This document shows positions 1 through 33,658 of a stretch of DNA of 64,000 nt, one piece after another (the stretch's first letter is position 1; each line of letters starts with the position of its first letter). A model generated the notes under the pieces. It was not told the origin of the DNA and did not search any database. It saw nothing but the letters and a program-made list of their open reading frames with translations. Made by a program: the position numbers and the translations under genes. Source of the DNA: Struthio camelus (lineage: Eukaryota; Chordata; Aves; Struthioniformes; Struthionidae). The DNA is taken from the NCBI RefSeq assembly GCF_040807025.1, contig NC_090968.1, forward strand, positions 7,057,906-7,121,905, read 5' to 3'.

Positions 1-240
1 TCCTCCCTCCCTCCCTCCCCCGGTCTCTCTATGCTCCCTCCTTCTCTCCCTCCTTCTTTCCCTACCTCTGCTCCTATCCATCGCTGTCTCAGCCCCCATC
101 CTTCCCTCTCTCCATCCTTCCCTCCCTTATTCTCCCCATCCCTCAGTCCCTCCCTGTCTCCATCCCCTCTTCTCTCCATCCCCCACGCCTCCTGCCTTCT
201 CCCATGCCTTATCCCCCCATCCCTCCCTGGCTCGTCCCAC
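1..240. repeat. Pyrimidine-rich simple repeat (CCCT/CCTT)
   Basis: The plus strand is nearly pure C and T, built from degenerate CCCTCC, CCTTCC and CCATCC units. It is low-complexity DNA with mirror-like polypurine/polypyrimidine character. Apparent open frames across it are products of composition. It runs off the left edge, so its full length is unknown. Confidence 0.8.
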
Positions 241-2200
241 CGTGCCGGCCCTCCCTGGGCACCTGCCGGGGGCAGCCCGGGCGTGCTGGGAGGCAGGGGG
301 CAGTGTGAACCAAGTGCTCCAGGTCTCCGTGGCCCCTGGGGCTCCCCAGGGTGCTGCCCTTCCTGGAGGAGCGGCCACAGGGTGGCCATGAGCACCGCTG
401 GCCCCAGCGCCATCCTGCGCTGCCCGGCACCCTCAGCCCTGCCTGCAGGGCCGGCTGGGGACGGGGTGGCTCCAGCACCTCCCCGGAGCAATCTGGTTCC
501 TGCTCCCTGCGGAAGGGACCAGGACCCAGCCCCGAGGCTGTGGTGCGTGGGGACATCAGCTTGCCACCACCCTCAGCCCCGTCCAGCGGGGTCTGGCCGC
601 TCTCCCCTGGGCGGCTTCCCCGGCCCGGTGGCATGCGGAGCAAGGAGCTGGGGAGGTGACGCTGAGCACGGGGAGAGTTCAGGCACTGGGCAGCTTCCAG
701 CAGCCGGATGTCACTGAGAGCTCTGCCATCCCGACACGTCCCCCTGCCCGCACGTCCCCGCAGGTCTGCCAGGCTCGAAGGGCTCACAGCCAGGGGCTTT
801 CCTCTGCGGGAGCTAAAGGAGCTGTCACAGGACCTGCTCTTGCTGCCCACCACGCCGGTGGTCACCAGCAAGGGGCATTCGGTGTGCAATAAAATGACTT
901 GTATTGCTCGGTGCCGAGGGAGGGGGATGCCAGCCTGGGCAGGCGGAGGGGGAGACGGTGCCCGCCGCCGTGGCGGGCCTTGCGCGAGGTGCAGTAGCCC
1001 AGCAGCTCCTGCGTGGACACTTGCAGGGGATGTGCTCGGCCCTGCCACGGGCTGCACCCGGGGCGGCAATGGGGTAAAGCACTTGTGTAAGGCTTTCAAG
1101 CGAGTCTTTAATCTTGCAGAGCTGAATTATCGGCAGTCAGAGAGGAGGTTGCCATCCCATGGGCTCGCTAATTGAGAGCCTCTCGGGAAAGCCTTGTCCT
1201 CGGAAAGTGATGGAAACGTGGTGGGTTTCCTAGCGGCTGGGAGGGAAGTTCTCATTCATTTAATGCTTTGATTTTGGTCTGTCCCGTGTGATACACAGCT
1301 GTCGAGCCAACTGTGAGATCAATCAGGCAGAAGGGTTGCAAGGAGCAATAGAAGTGTCTTCCTGTGACAGATCTTTTCTTTCTTAATGTATTGTATTTCC
1401 TTCTCTGCTGAGCTCAGGAATATTTAGGCGATTAGATTAGGCGAGTCCAACTTCAAGGATGCTCAAGGAGCAGTCTTGATAGTGGCGACCATGAAAATTT
1501 GGAGAGGTTCCTGAGTGACTTGGCCTCCCCCATCCCATTTTGGGGGCAGATACAGGCATTTCAGAATTGTACTTGGAAATCTGGTGGCTTTCAGCACTGA
1601 AGGGCACACGTGGCCGCTTGTGAGGATAGGACTTGGGTTGCTGAGTGCTTAAGTACTTGTGCCCTGGGTGTGATGGTGCGGGAGGAAGACGGTCCTCGTA
1701 GCGTGGTAGGACGCTCCGCTAGGAGCCTGTTGAGATGGCAGTAAGCAAAGAGCTGTCGCTCTTCCTCTGTTTGCTTTGTTCCCAATGAAAACCCAAGAAC
1801 GTCGTCTCTGGGAGCGGATCGTGTTGGACTTCTCCGTCGTTGCCCGTCGTCTCCGGCGAGGGGCCCTGCTGCCGCCGGCGGCCCGGGGCCCCTCTGCTCT
1901 CCGGCCCGCGCCGCTGCCGGCCCCAAAGGAGGGCTTTGCCCCTGCTCCTGAGCCCGGGCCGGGCGGGGGGCGCCGGGGGCTCTGCGCCGCTGGGGCTGGA
2001 AGGGCCGGGTCCTGCGGCTCCCGCAGCGGGCCGTGGGCGCCGGGTGTGTTCCTGCCGGCCGGGGACGCGAACCTCGCCGGCCGCAGAGATCCCCCCGGCG
2101 GGAGCTGCCGCGGGGCCCGGGGACGCTCCGGCCCCCCCATCTGCTTTCACCTTTTTACGGTCCCACGGGCCACGATAACCTTCTTCGAGGGCCGGGACAA
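241..2200. other. Intergenic stretch upstream of ASH2L; one isolated polyA-type signal
   Basis: I see no recognisable gene here. In human the gene upstream of ASH2L is EIF4EBP1, but its conserved C-terminus (ending in FEMDI) is not visible in any frame. A canonical AATAAA at 888-893 on the plus strand, followed by a T/G-rich stretch, could be the 3' end of an upstream plus-strand transcript. A splice-acceptor-like CCCCGCAG ends near 763, but the sequence after it encodes nothing I recognise. From about 1780 the sequence becomes CpG-rich and grades into the ASH2L promoter. Confidence 0.5.
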
Positions 2201-2226
2201 CAGCGCGCTGCCCGGCGGAGCCTGGG

Positions 2227-2439
2227 TGACGTCACGACAGAGCGGGTGACGTCACCCCCCACCGCCGCCGCGGTGATGTCACGGCCCCCGCCCCCGCCCT
2301 GTCCGCCCCGGCGGCCGCCGGCAGGGGGCGCCGCCTGCGGTGGGCCCCACCGCCCGCGTCGCCCTTTGAAGCGGAAGTCTCGCGAGAGCGGCGCGCGCGG
2401 GCCGGGGCGGGGGGAGCTGGGGGGAGCCGTCTCGCGAGA
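2227..2439 (+). promoter_or_regulatory. ASH2L CpG promoter with CRE and TCTCGCGAGA elements
   Basis: Within about 230 bp upstream of the ASH2L start codon there are two perfect cAMP-response elements TGACGTCA (2227-2234, 2247-2254) and a variant TGATGTCA (2274-2281). An ETS-type GCGGAAGT is at 2371-2378. Two perfect palindromes TCTCGCGAGA lie at 2378-2387 and 2430-2439. No TATA box is seen. CREB/ATF proteins are known to bind TGACGTCA, and BANP is the reported binder of unmethylated TCTCGCGAGA in CpG-island promoters. Use of these sites here is inferred. Confidence 0.75.
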
Positions 2440-2457
2440 GCGGCGCGGCAGGGGAAA

Positions 2458-13554
<11,097 letters not shown>

Positions 13555-14128
13555 AGAGAAGTAGCAAAATGACACAGTGGACATCAAATCAAGTGGTTTT
13601 TATTTTAGAGGAATGTGCATCACTTGGAACAATCTGTTGAAGAACAACGTGATGAAGCTAAAGCAGCTCTTCTTGATAGCAGGTGTTTAGTGCACTCAGA
13701 GGTGTTATGTATATGTATTACCTGCTGAAGATTCATGCTCTACCACTGTGCTGGAGTCAAGTGAATGCAGTTCTAGTATGTATTGTGCTATTTGTGGGCA
13801 TCTCTTGGAGTCTTCAGCTAGCTGTAACTAAGTTACTGAAGAAGCAACTGTTCGTGTTGAGATAACTTCTCATTTGGTGTACCCAGGTTGTGAAAGTCAT
13901 TTGTTCAGTGAGAGCAGGCTGCAGCTGGACCCACCTGCTTTATAGTACACTTGCAGAAGCAACACTGACACTTCTGCTCAACTGTGCTTGGCTAATTGTA
14001 AACAGCTTCCATCCAGAAGGATTGTGTTGTAGCAAGACTACTGCATGTAAGACTGAGGTTTGGGCAGAAGCCTAGAACTGTTTTTGTTTGTTTTTTTTTT
14101 AAACACACAAAACTGGAAACCAGTTTTA

Positions 14129-14134
14129 AATAAA
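14129..14134 (+). terminator. ASH2L polyadenylation signal
   Basis: A canonical AATAAA lies about 575 nt after the ASH2L stop codon, followed by a T-rich downstream region. The 3' UTR is therefore about 0.6 kb. A second AATAAA at about 14316 could serve a slightly longer form. From here to 14636 I see only the convergent 3' flanks of ASH2L and STAR. Confidence 0.8.
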
Positions 14135-14636
14135 GCTTTTCTTTAAACCTGATACAGTTTTGTGATTTGTTTACAGGTCTACAAACTACACTTTAGCTAA
14201 AGGGAATTTTAAAGCCTCAGAGTTATTGTTTAAAAGTGGCTACTGCTTTTCTAACCACTACATACAAGCAATGGGCAGGAGACCCTGTAAAACTTGATCA
14301 CCATTGAAGAGCTTGAATAAATATTAAATACAATTAAGCAAATCTGTACAAGAAATAATTTAGAGCTGCTCTACTGGTGGGGATGGGAGTAAAATTTAGG
14401 TAAGTCCTGCGTTTGTGCACTGAGCATGTGCTGGCTCCTGCTACTACATCAGGCTCCTGAGGCCTCCCCCTCAATGATGGTTAAGAAATGTCTTTTAGTA
14501 ATGTAATTGCTAAGGCCTGCTTTCACAGGCTGGAATAATAGTCATGTCTGACAACCTAATTACAGAAGCCCTATTTTACCACTGAACAAAGCATTAAACA
14601 TTTAGTCTGGAATATGCCGCTCAGAGGTTGGTGCAG

Positions 14637-17662
<3,026 letters not shown>

Positions 17663-17749
17663 GGTCCTCCTCTCGCAGCAGCTCCGGTCTGCGGCCCGGG
17701 TGTCTCTGCGCCAAGCGCTCCTCTGCCGCAGCCCTCCAGGCGCTCGGCC

Positions 17750-17835
17750 TTAAATACGCCCGCTGAAGGATGCTGGCTTGTCAGCACAGAGATAAGAGCC
17801 ATCACTTACGGCAGGCCTGCTGGGGGCCAAGGCCA
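17750..17835 (-). promoter_or_regulatory. STAR proximal promoter: TATA-like, GATA and SF-1-type sites
   Basis: Reading upstream of the STAR start codon on the minus strand, there is a TATA-like TATTTAA (complement of 17750-17756), then a GATA site (AGATAAG at 17790-17796 on the plus strand). A perfect match to the SF-1/NR5A1 consensus YCAAGGYCA follows (CCAAGGCCA at 17827-17835 on the plus strand). Mammalian STAR promoters carry SF-1 and GATA-4 sites within about 100 bp of the transcription start, and the arrangement here is comparable. Function is inferred from position and motif. Confidence 0.6.
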
Positions 17836-19919
17836 GGCCCGTCTCCCCACGCAGCTGTCAGGGGCCGCAGGTCACCGGCGGCGAGTCCGGCCAGCAGCTG
17901 CCCCGCTGGCGCGCTCGTGCCCCCCGCGGCCGCCTTCGGCAGGCCAGCGCGCGGGGACGGAGGCAATTAGCTCCCGAAGCCAAACGAGGAGCCAGGGGCT
18001 CCCTGCTCAGCTCGTCCGCCGGTTTGCAGCGCCCGCGCTGAGCGCGAACCCCCCGCCTGCTCCGGGGCCGCCCCCGCGCAGCGATGAAACGCGCGCCCAC
18101 GGGTGCCGGCGGGCAGTGAGACGCCGGTGCTGCCCGCCGCACGCACCTGGGAAGAGCCGGCGCCAGGCTGGGCCCAGCCTCACCCAACAGCCGGATGCAA
18201 GAAACGGGGCGGCCGGCCCCCGAGCGCGAGGGCCAGGGACCAGGGAGCCGAGCCCTCGCCGCAGCGGCGCGGCGGGAGGGCCGCGGGGGCCAGGGCAGCG
18301 TCGCGGATGCGGCGAGGGCGCCGGGCGGCCGAGCCCTCGCCTGCGCCCGGCGGAGGGTCCCGCCTCGGGGCAGCGCAGCAAACCCGGAGGGCCCCCGCGC
18401 CGCGCCGCCGAACGCAGCCACGGGGAAGCCCTCGTTTCGCCCGCAGAGGTCGGATTATCTCCCAGCAGGCTGGGAGCGGCGGGCAACGACAGAGCGGCGA
18501 TAACGCTCAAGGATGAAACGACATCTCCGGGATGAGTTACGGCCCGGGAGACAAACGCTCCCGAGAACCCGTGAATCACCAGCTGCTTCCTTTGACGTCA
18601 ACCCTCGTGCCCTCCCGCGGGGAGCCTGACCTTCCTCCCCGCTGTTGCAACAACTCGGCCAAGGGGGAGGTCAGCCGCTCGCGGCGCGGCGCAGGCAAAG
18701 GCCGCCCGCGCTCCCCCGGCCCGGCCCGGCCCCTCGCAGCCGGCCGCCGCGGGAGAGATCCTCCGCCGGCAGGTGCTGCGCGGCCGCCCCACCGCGCCGG
18801 CGGCGCCTGCAGCCTTACCCGCGACCCTGGGGCCGTCCTGCAGCGCCGGGCCCCTCTCCGCCGCTCCGGCTCCTCTCCGCCGGCGGCGCCGCGCGCCCGG
18901 AGCCTGCGGACGCAGGGCGGCATCAGCAAACGGCCTTTCCCAGCAATAAGAGACTCCTTGCGTTTAGCGGGCAATAAACGCCAGTGGATGGATGGAGGCG
19001 CCGGCAGCCCAGCAGACAGCCAGCAGGGGCGATGCCTCCGGGATGCACGTTTTTAGGCACAATCCCCCACCCCGGACTCCCCGCCGCGCGCCAGGCCTGC
19101 GTTGCCACTCACCGACCGGTGCCGGCGGCCCCGAGCGCAGGAGGTGCGGGCGCTTCCCGGGACGCCGTCTGTCCGTCCGTCCGTCCGTCCGCCGAGACCA
19201 GGCCCGGTCGCAGAGCTCGTCCCGCGAAGCCGGGACGTGCCCGGCACGGAGACCTCCGGGCTGTAAAACAGCAGGGCCGGTTGCTATCCGGCACGGAGCA
19301 GGCGCTGCCGAACGCAAGGCCTCTGCGCAAGGACGAAAAACCAAAACAGCGCGCGGGCAGATCCGCCCCCCGGCTCCGGCTGCAGCGGTTGCGGGGCCAG
19401 GAGGCGGCCAGCGGCCCCCGGCGAGGCGAGGCGAAACCCCCCGCTCCCGGCGGCCGCGGCAGGTTGAGGGGGGAGAGGACGGCGGGCCAGGCGCGAGCCC
19501 CGTGCCCTGCTCCGCCGCAGCCGCCGCCGCTGCAAAGGCTCAGCCCGTCCTAACGCCCGGGCCGAAAGGGCGCCCGCGAGCCGCCGGGAGGCCCGGCAGA
19601 TGGGCGCCGCGCAGGATGCTCACCGCCTCGCCGGGGCGTCCCGCGCCGGTCGCCGCGGTTGCCTGCTCCGTCCGTCTGTCGCCGCTGCTCTCCGCTCGCT
19701 CCACAAAACTCCCCTCCCGGGAAGGGGCAGAGGCGGCTCCGCGCAGAGAGCCGGGATCCCGGCCGGGCTCGCGGGGACCGCCGGAGCCGCCCGCATCCCG
19801 CGCAGCCCCGCGCCCGCCGCCAAAGCCCCCCGCAGCCGCGGGGCCGGCTCGCGGGGTGACGCCCCCTCCGCGGCGGGGGCGGCCCTGCTCCCCCCAAAAC
19901 GCCCCAACGCGTCGCCGTG
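17836..19919. other. GC-rich intergenic DNA between STAR promoter and GRK 3' side
   Basis: This is about 2 kb of very GC- and CpG-rich DNA with many overlapping open frames on both strands. None resembles a known protein or shows an exon-like conserved core. A short tandem TCCG run sits at about 19168-19192. I see no RNA gene or mobile element. Confidence 0.5.
19168..19192. repeat. Tandem TCCG microsatellite
   Basis: About six copies of the tetranucleotide TCCG, beginning with a TCTG variant, lie in the GC-rich gap between STAR and the GRK gene. Confidence 0.8.
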
Positions 19920-20140
19920 CAGTCACCACAGGGCTTGGTTTGCAGCTTTTAGCTTAAAAACGTACATCCGGGCACCCAACGTACAAATATTTACAACTGT
20001 TTACAAATGTACAAAACCGAATTGAATGTAAACCACGTGCAGGGGAGCCAGGAGATTTACAGTATTAAAAAAAAAAAATCAGTGAAACCTGAAACACCCC
20101 GAAACATGTTAACACAGAGGAGAATACAAAAATAAAAGAC
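19920..20140 (-). other. AT-rich island, probable 3' UTR tail of the GRK gene
   Basis: An abrupt AT-rich stretch interrupts otherwise GC-rich DNA. Read on the minus strand it contains T-runs and repeated TTTGTA/TTGTAAATA-type words typical of 3' UTRs near a cleavage site. It lies downstream of the GRK coding exons and just before the STAR intergenic gap. No canonical AATAAA is present on the minus strand, so a variant signal would be needed. Confidence 0.35.
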
Positions 20141-20219
20141 GTCTTTGCAAGGGAAGCTCGGGTCTGCTGGGGGTCCCCGGCCCCCGCGGGCCTCGGCGTC
20201 GCGGGGCCACGGCAGCACC

Positions 20220-20660
20220 ACCGCCTGCACCGCCCCTCGCACGCCCGGTCCACGGGCACCAGCTGCCCCTCGCACACCCATGGGTGCTCTGCCCCTCGCA
20301 CACCCACGGGTGCGCTACCCCTTGCACACCCACGTGCGCGCTACCCCTTGCACACCCACGTGCATCAGCTGCCCTTTGCACACCCACGCACATGCACCAG
20401 CTGCCCCTCGCACGCCCACGTGCACCAGCTGCCCCACGCACGCCCACGGGCGCGCTGCCACCCCTCGCACACCCATAAATGCTGCACTTCACCCCGACCC
20501 CACATGCACCGCCTGCCCCTCGCACGCCTGTGCGCGCTCTCTGCCCCTCGCACGCCCAGCCCCATGCACACCGGCTGCCCCTCGCACGCCCAGCCCCACG
20601 CGTGCTCTGCCCCACGCGCACCGACAGCCCCACGCGCACCGACGGCCCCTCGCACGCCGC
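20220..20660. repeat. Minisatellite of about 27-33 bp units on the GRK 3' side
   Basis: Around fifteen copies of a unit built on GCCCCTCGCACACCCACGTG with variable CACCAGCTG or GTGCGCT tails. Several copies contain the E-box CACGTG. Spacing between successive GCCCCTCGCA cores is about 27 bp early in the array and longer later. It probably falls in the GRK 3' UTR or terminal intron. Confidence 0.85.
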
Positions 20661-21189
20661 CTGCCCCAGGCGGCCGCAGCGCCGAGCACACGGCCCCGCT
20701 CTGCCCCCGGCCGCCCGGCGAGGCCCAAGCCGCCGTGGCGCTCGCCCACGCCAACGTCCCCGCGGGGTTTCGGCGGCGCTACGGCCCCTTCGCGCCACGA
20801 GCCGCCGACCTGCTTCGCCCGGCGCCCGAGCCGGCACCTCCCCTCCACCCAAAAGGGAGCAGCGACGTGCCAAAAGGTCGCCAAACTCCCACTCCTAAGC
20901 CCGTTTCCCGTTCTGGCGACGGCAGCGGCTCAGGCAGGGAGGGCCGAGGCTGTCGCCGGCGCCCGGGGGACGCAGGTCGGGACGAGGACGAGGAGGTCCC
21001 CGGCGCTGCCCCTGGCCCCCGCGGGGCGGCGCGTTACAGCCCCTCCGGCAGCTGGCGGGACCCCGGCTCCAAGGCTGCCCGCGGTGCTGTTTGGCGACCG
21101 CAGATGAAAACACAGCGTGCCCCGGCCCCGGGGTCGCGCGTGGATAAGATGACGCCGGCGCTCCTCGCGCTCCAACGCGGCGAGAAGAG

Positions 21190-30731
<9,542 letters not shown>

Positions 30732-30911
30732 GGCGCGGGGAGGGCCGCGGCGCAGCCCCGCCGCCCGCACACCATGCCCGGCGCTGCCGCTGCCCCGGCC
30801 CCGGCCCCGGCCCCGGCGGGGCGGGCCGCCCCCGCCCCGCCCCCGACGCGTCACCGCCGTGACGTCACGGGCCGCCCCTCGGCGTCACGGCGCGGGCGGC
30901 GCCTTACGTAA
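30732..30911 (-). promoter_or_regulatory. GRK gene CpG promoter with CRE and PAR-bZIP/NFIL3 site
   Basis: Immediately upstream of the GRK start codon (context CGCGCCATGG) lies a dense CpG island with repeated CCCCGG units. A perfect CRE TGACGTCA is at 30860-30867. A perfect palindrome TTACGTAA at 30904-30911 matches the D-box bound by DBP/TEF/HLF and NFIL3. No TATA box is seen. Regulation by cAMP or clock-output factors is an inference from these motifs. Confidence 0.6.
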
Positions 30912-30984
30912 GGGGGCAGCGCGGCAGCCCGCCGCCCGGGGGCGCCCCCGCAGCGCTCGGGGCCCCAGGTGAGACCCCCCCCGA

Positions 30985-31345
30985 AGCCCCGTCCAGACGT
31001 GGGGGCTCCAGGTGAGACCCGTCCAGACGTGGGGGCTCCATCGAGCCCCTCCTCGTGTGCCCGATGCCAGGGCTCCATCAAGCCCCGTCCAGACGTGGGG
31101 GCTCCATCAAGCCCCGTCCAGACGTGGGGGCTCCATCAAGCCCCTCCTCGTGTGCCCGATGCCAGGGCTCCATCAAGCCCCGTCCAGACGTGGGGGCTCC
31201 GTCGAGCCCCTCCTCGCGTGCCCGATGCCAGGGCTCCATCAAGCCCCGTCCAGACGTGGGGGCTCCGTCGAGCCCCTCCTCGCGTGCCCGATGCCAGGGC
31301 TCCATCAAGCCCCATCCAGATGTGGGGGCTCCACTAAATCCCCCC
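30985..31345. repeat. 66-bp minisatellite upstream of the GRK gene
   Basis: The core GTCCAGACGTGGGGGCTCC starts at 30991, 31021, 31087, 31116, 31182 and 31248. The later spacing is 66 bp, with shorter 29-30 bp partial units between. Each full unit also carries CCCCTCCTCGTGTGCCCGAT. Decayed related units containing GTGGGGGCTCC continue to about 31500. Confidence 0.9.
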
Positions 31346-31499
31346 CCCAAAGTCCCATATTGGGGGCTCTGCTCATCCTCCCCAGCTATTCCAGATGTGG
31401 GGGCTTCATTGAGCCCCCCTCCCAGGTATTTCAAGGGAGGGGCTCTGCTCAGCCTCCCCCAGGTATTCAAGGTGGGTGGCTCCGCTCAGCCCCCCGGCT

Positions 31500-33329
31500 G
31501 TCCCCAGCCCGGGCGGGACACCCCTCGCACAGGCTCCCCTAGCGAGCAGCACCTGAGCGGGCCGGGAAGGACACGGAGCCGCTCCGAGCTTCGCCTTCCG
31601 CACGCTCCACCTCGGCGGGGACGGCACAGACACCCACGGCCCGCATCTGCCTCCCCCGCCAGCGCTTCCCCTCCCCTCGCTCCAACGCGTCCTGCCACCC
31701 CGCAGCACTGCGGACCACCGGCAGAGCAGGAGAAACCCTCCGGAGCGCGGGAGCCACGCTGCTACTGCAGCAACAGCCAAGGCCTTTTAGCAGGCCTGGG
31801 AGACCACCACCACCACACCATTTTTTCCAGGTGCAGGAGCCTCCCGTGCCGATTGTGGCGCAGAGCTCCCGGGCCAGCTCCGGGGCTCGGCCACCTCTGC
31901 CCGAGGCGCCAGCACGGTTCGCAACCGGTGCCGGCTCCGCTGAGCCTACCCACAAGCGCATCGCCTGTGCTACGCGCTGCCCCCATCGAAATGGCCCAGT
32001 CTGCCCAGTGCATTTACTTCTGTTTATGCCTTATACGTGACCAAACTCTCAAGTATCCCATTTAAGCCTATAAAGCACAGTGCAGAAGTAGACAACAGCA
32101 GCAGAGCAGATGTTAGCAGGTATGTTCTCCAAATTCAACAGGAACAAACTGATGGGCCATGGGAAAAATGATACTTCTGGACTGCCTATCCAACCCTGGG
32201 AGAAGGGGACGGTCTCAAACTCTCATACTTCCAGGCCAAGCTTAACACAAGAGCAGGAAGGTAATCACTATGTTCATGTTGGCTGCTTGCTTTTCAGGAG
32301 GGCTACAATGAAACCTGTTCGTACTAAACATTTGCACTACTGGGTAAAGCAGATCTCGTCACACTTTCCCACCGCTCTGAAAGAAATTGGCTGTCGGAAG
32401 CAAAAACCTGCTCTTGGAGGCAACCTTCTCAATCTGAATCCTCACAACTTCTCTTTTGCTGGAGCCCAGCACTTGAGAGAGGCCTGCACATGCTCCTTCC
32501 CTTCAGGAGTGCTCTTCAGTCTCACAGAGAGTCTGTTCTACACACAGAGTAATTTTCTTCCTTCTTGCCTTTACAGAGTTTGGCCTGAAGTGTCTTTACG
32601 TACAAGGCTCCACAGCCTGGCAGCTGCCCAAAACCAACCACTGCTTTTGCTGTTTGCTACCATCTGGTGTAGAAAGGCAGCTGTCTTAGATTTTAGCACT
32701 TTAATGATGATGTAAGACACCCAAGAGCATCAGAACAAACTCAACAGCAAGAATATCTCCCACCTTCTGGAGCCTCTGCCACCATCATCAACCCACCAAG
32801 CTTAAGAAATGCCGCTAGAGGAAGTGGGGCTGGTTCTGCTGCAAGGGGAAGAGCCCCAGGGGGCTGTGCCAAGCTCAGGTGAGACAGGTCTGACAATTAG
32901 TGGGTCATTAGTGGACTCAGCTCAGCTGCTGAGGCCTGCTCAGATGGGAGCAGGTATCAGCATTGACGACCTGCAGAGCAGATGGGGAGCCTAGAAGCGT
33001 TCCCACTCTTGCGGGGGGCAGGAGGTACCCGACCACGGTGCAAAGAGGTCCTGCTCCCCTCCCTGGGCAGAGGGAGGTCACTACAGCAAGACCTAAGCTT
33101 TTACTAGTACTGAGCACAACCTACAGCCAAACTCAAGAGCCCTGCTCTCTTTGCCATCCTGGGCACCCCCAGGTTCACAGCATCCCTGGCAGGGAGGACA
33201 GTGGGCATAAGTCTCCACTCAAGACTAACAGAAGGTTGGTTGTCCCATGATCCAGCATCCAGAACCCAGAAAGACGAGAACGCAGCAAATCCCAAACACA
33301 GGCAAAACCGACATTGTTGAGATTGAGGA
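31500..33329. other. Intergenic DNA between GRK promoter and LSM1 3' end
   Basis: No known gene is recognised. The first part is GC-rich promoter flank. From about 31950 the base composition becomes average. A 201-codon plus-strand open frame at 32110-32715 has no recognisable domain, no convincing splice partners and average composition, so I do not call it a gene. I see no RNA gene or mobile element. Confidence 0.5.
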
Positions 33330-33335
33330 TTTATT
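33330..33335 (-). terminator. LSM1 polyadenylation signal
   Basis: TTTATT on the plus strand gives AATAAA on the minus strand, about 325 nt after the LSM1 stop codon. This predicts a short 3' UTR. Confidence 0.75.
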
Positions 33336-33658
33336 TACATGTCAAGGAACGCTCTCATTCAGAGTCACATAAGAAGGGGGAAAAAAAATAAAAAAAGGAT
33401 CAAGTGATTTGCCTCCTGAACAACATAAACTCTTACTCACACCAGAGCATTTGGTTACCTTAAAGGATAATCAAACACCTTCACTCCTCAACAAGGGTCT
33501 TGTGAAGAGAAACTAAAGGCATGATTTTAACAGCTATCTGTCATCGAAAACAATCTTAAAATAAAAACAGCCTTTGCAAAGAGATCTGTCAACACATGGT
33601 CAAATCATAAAGCACTCCTCGCTCCACCTCACAGGAAACTGTCCAAGGGGCAGAACAG

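Noticed and set aside
20128-20140. AATAAA on the plus strand near 20131 as a polyA signal
   Set aside because: No plus-strand gene ends here; both neighbours are on the minus strand.
32110-32715. 201-codon open frame between the GRK gene and LSM1
   Set aside because: Average composition, no domain, no similarity I can recognise, no polyA signal close behind it and no neighbouring exon. A chance open frame is more likely, though a protein search would settle it.
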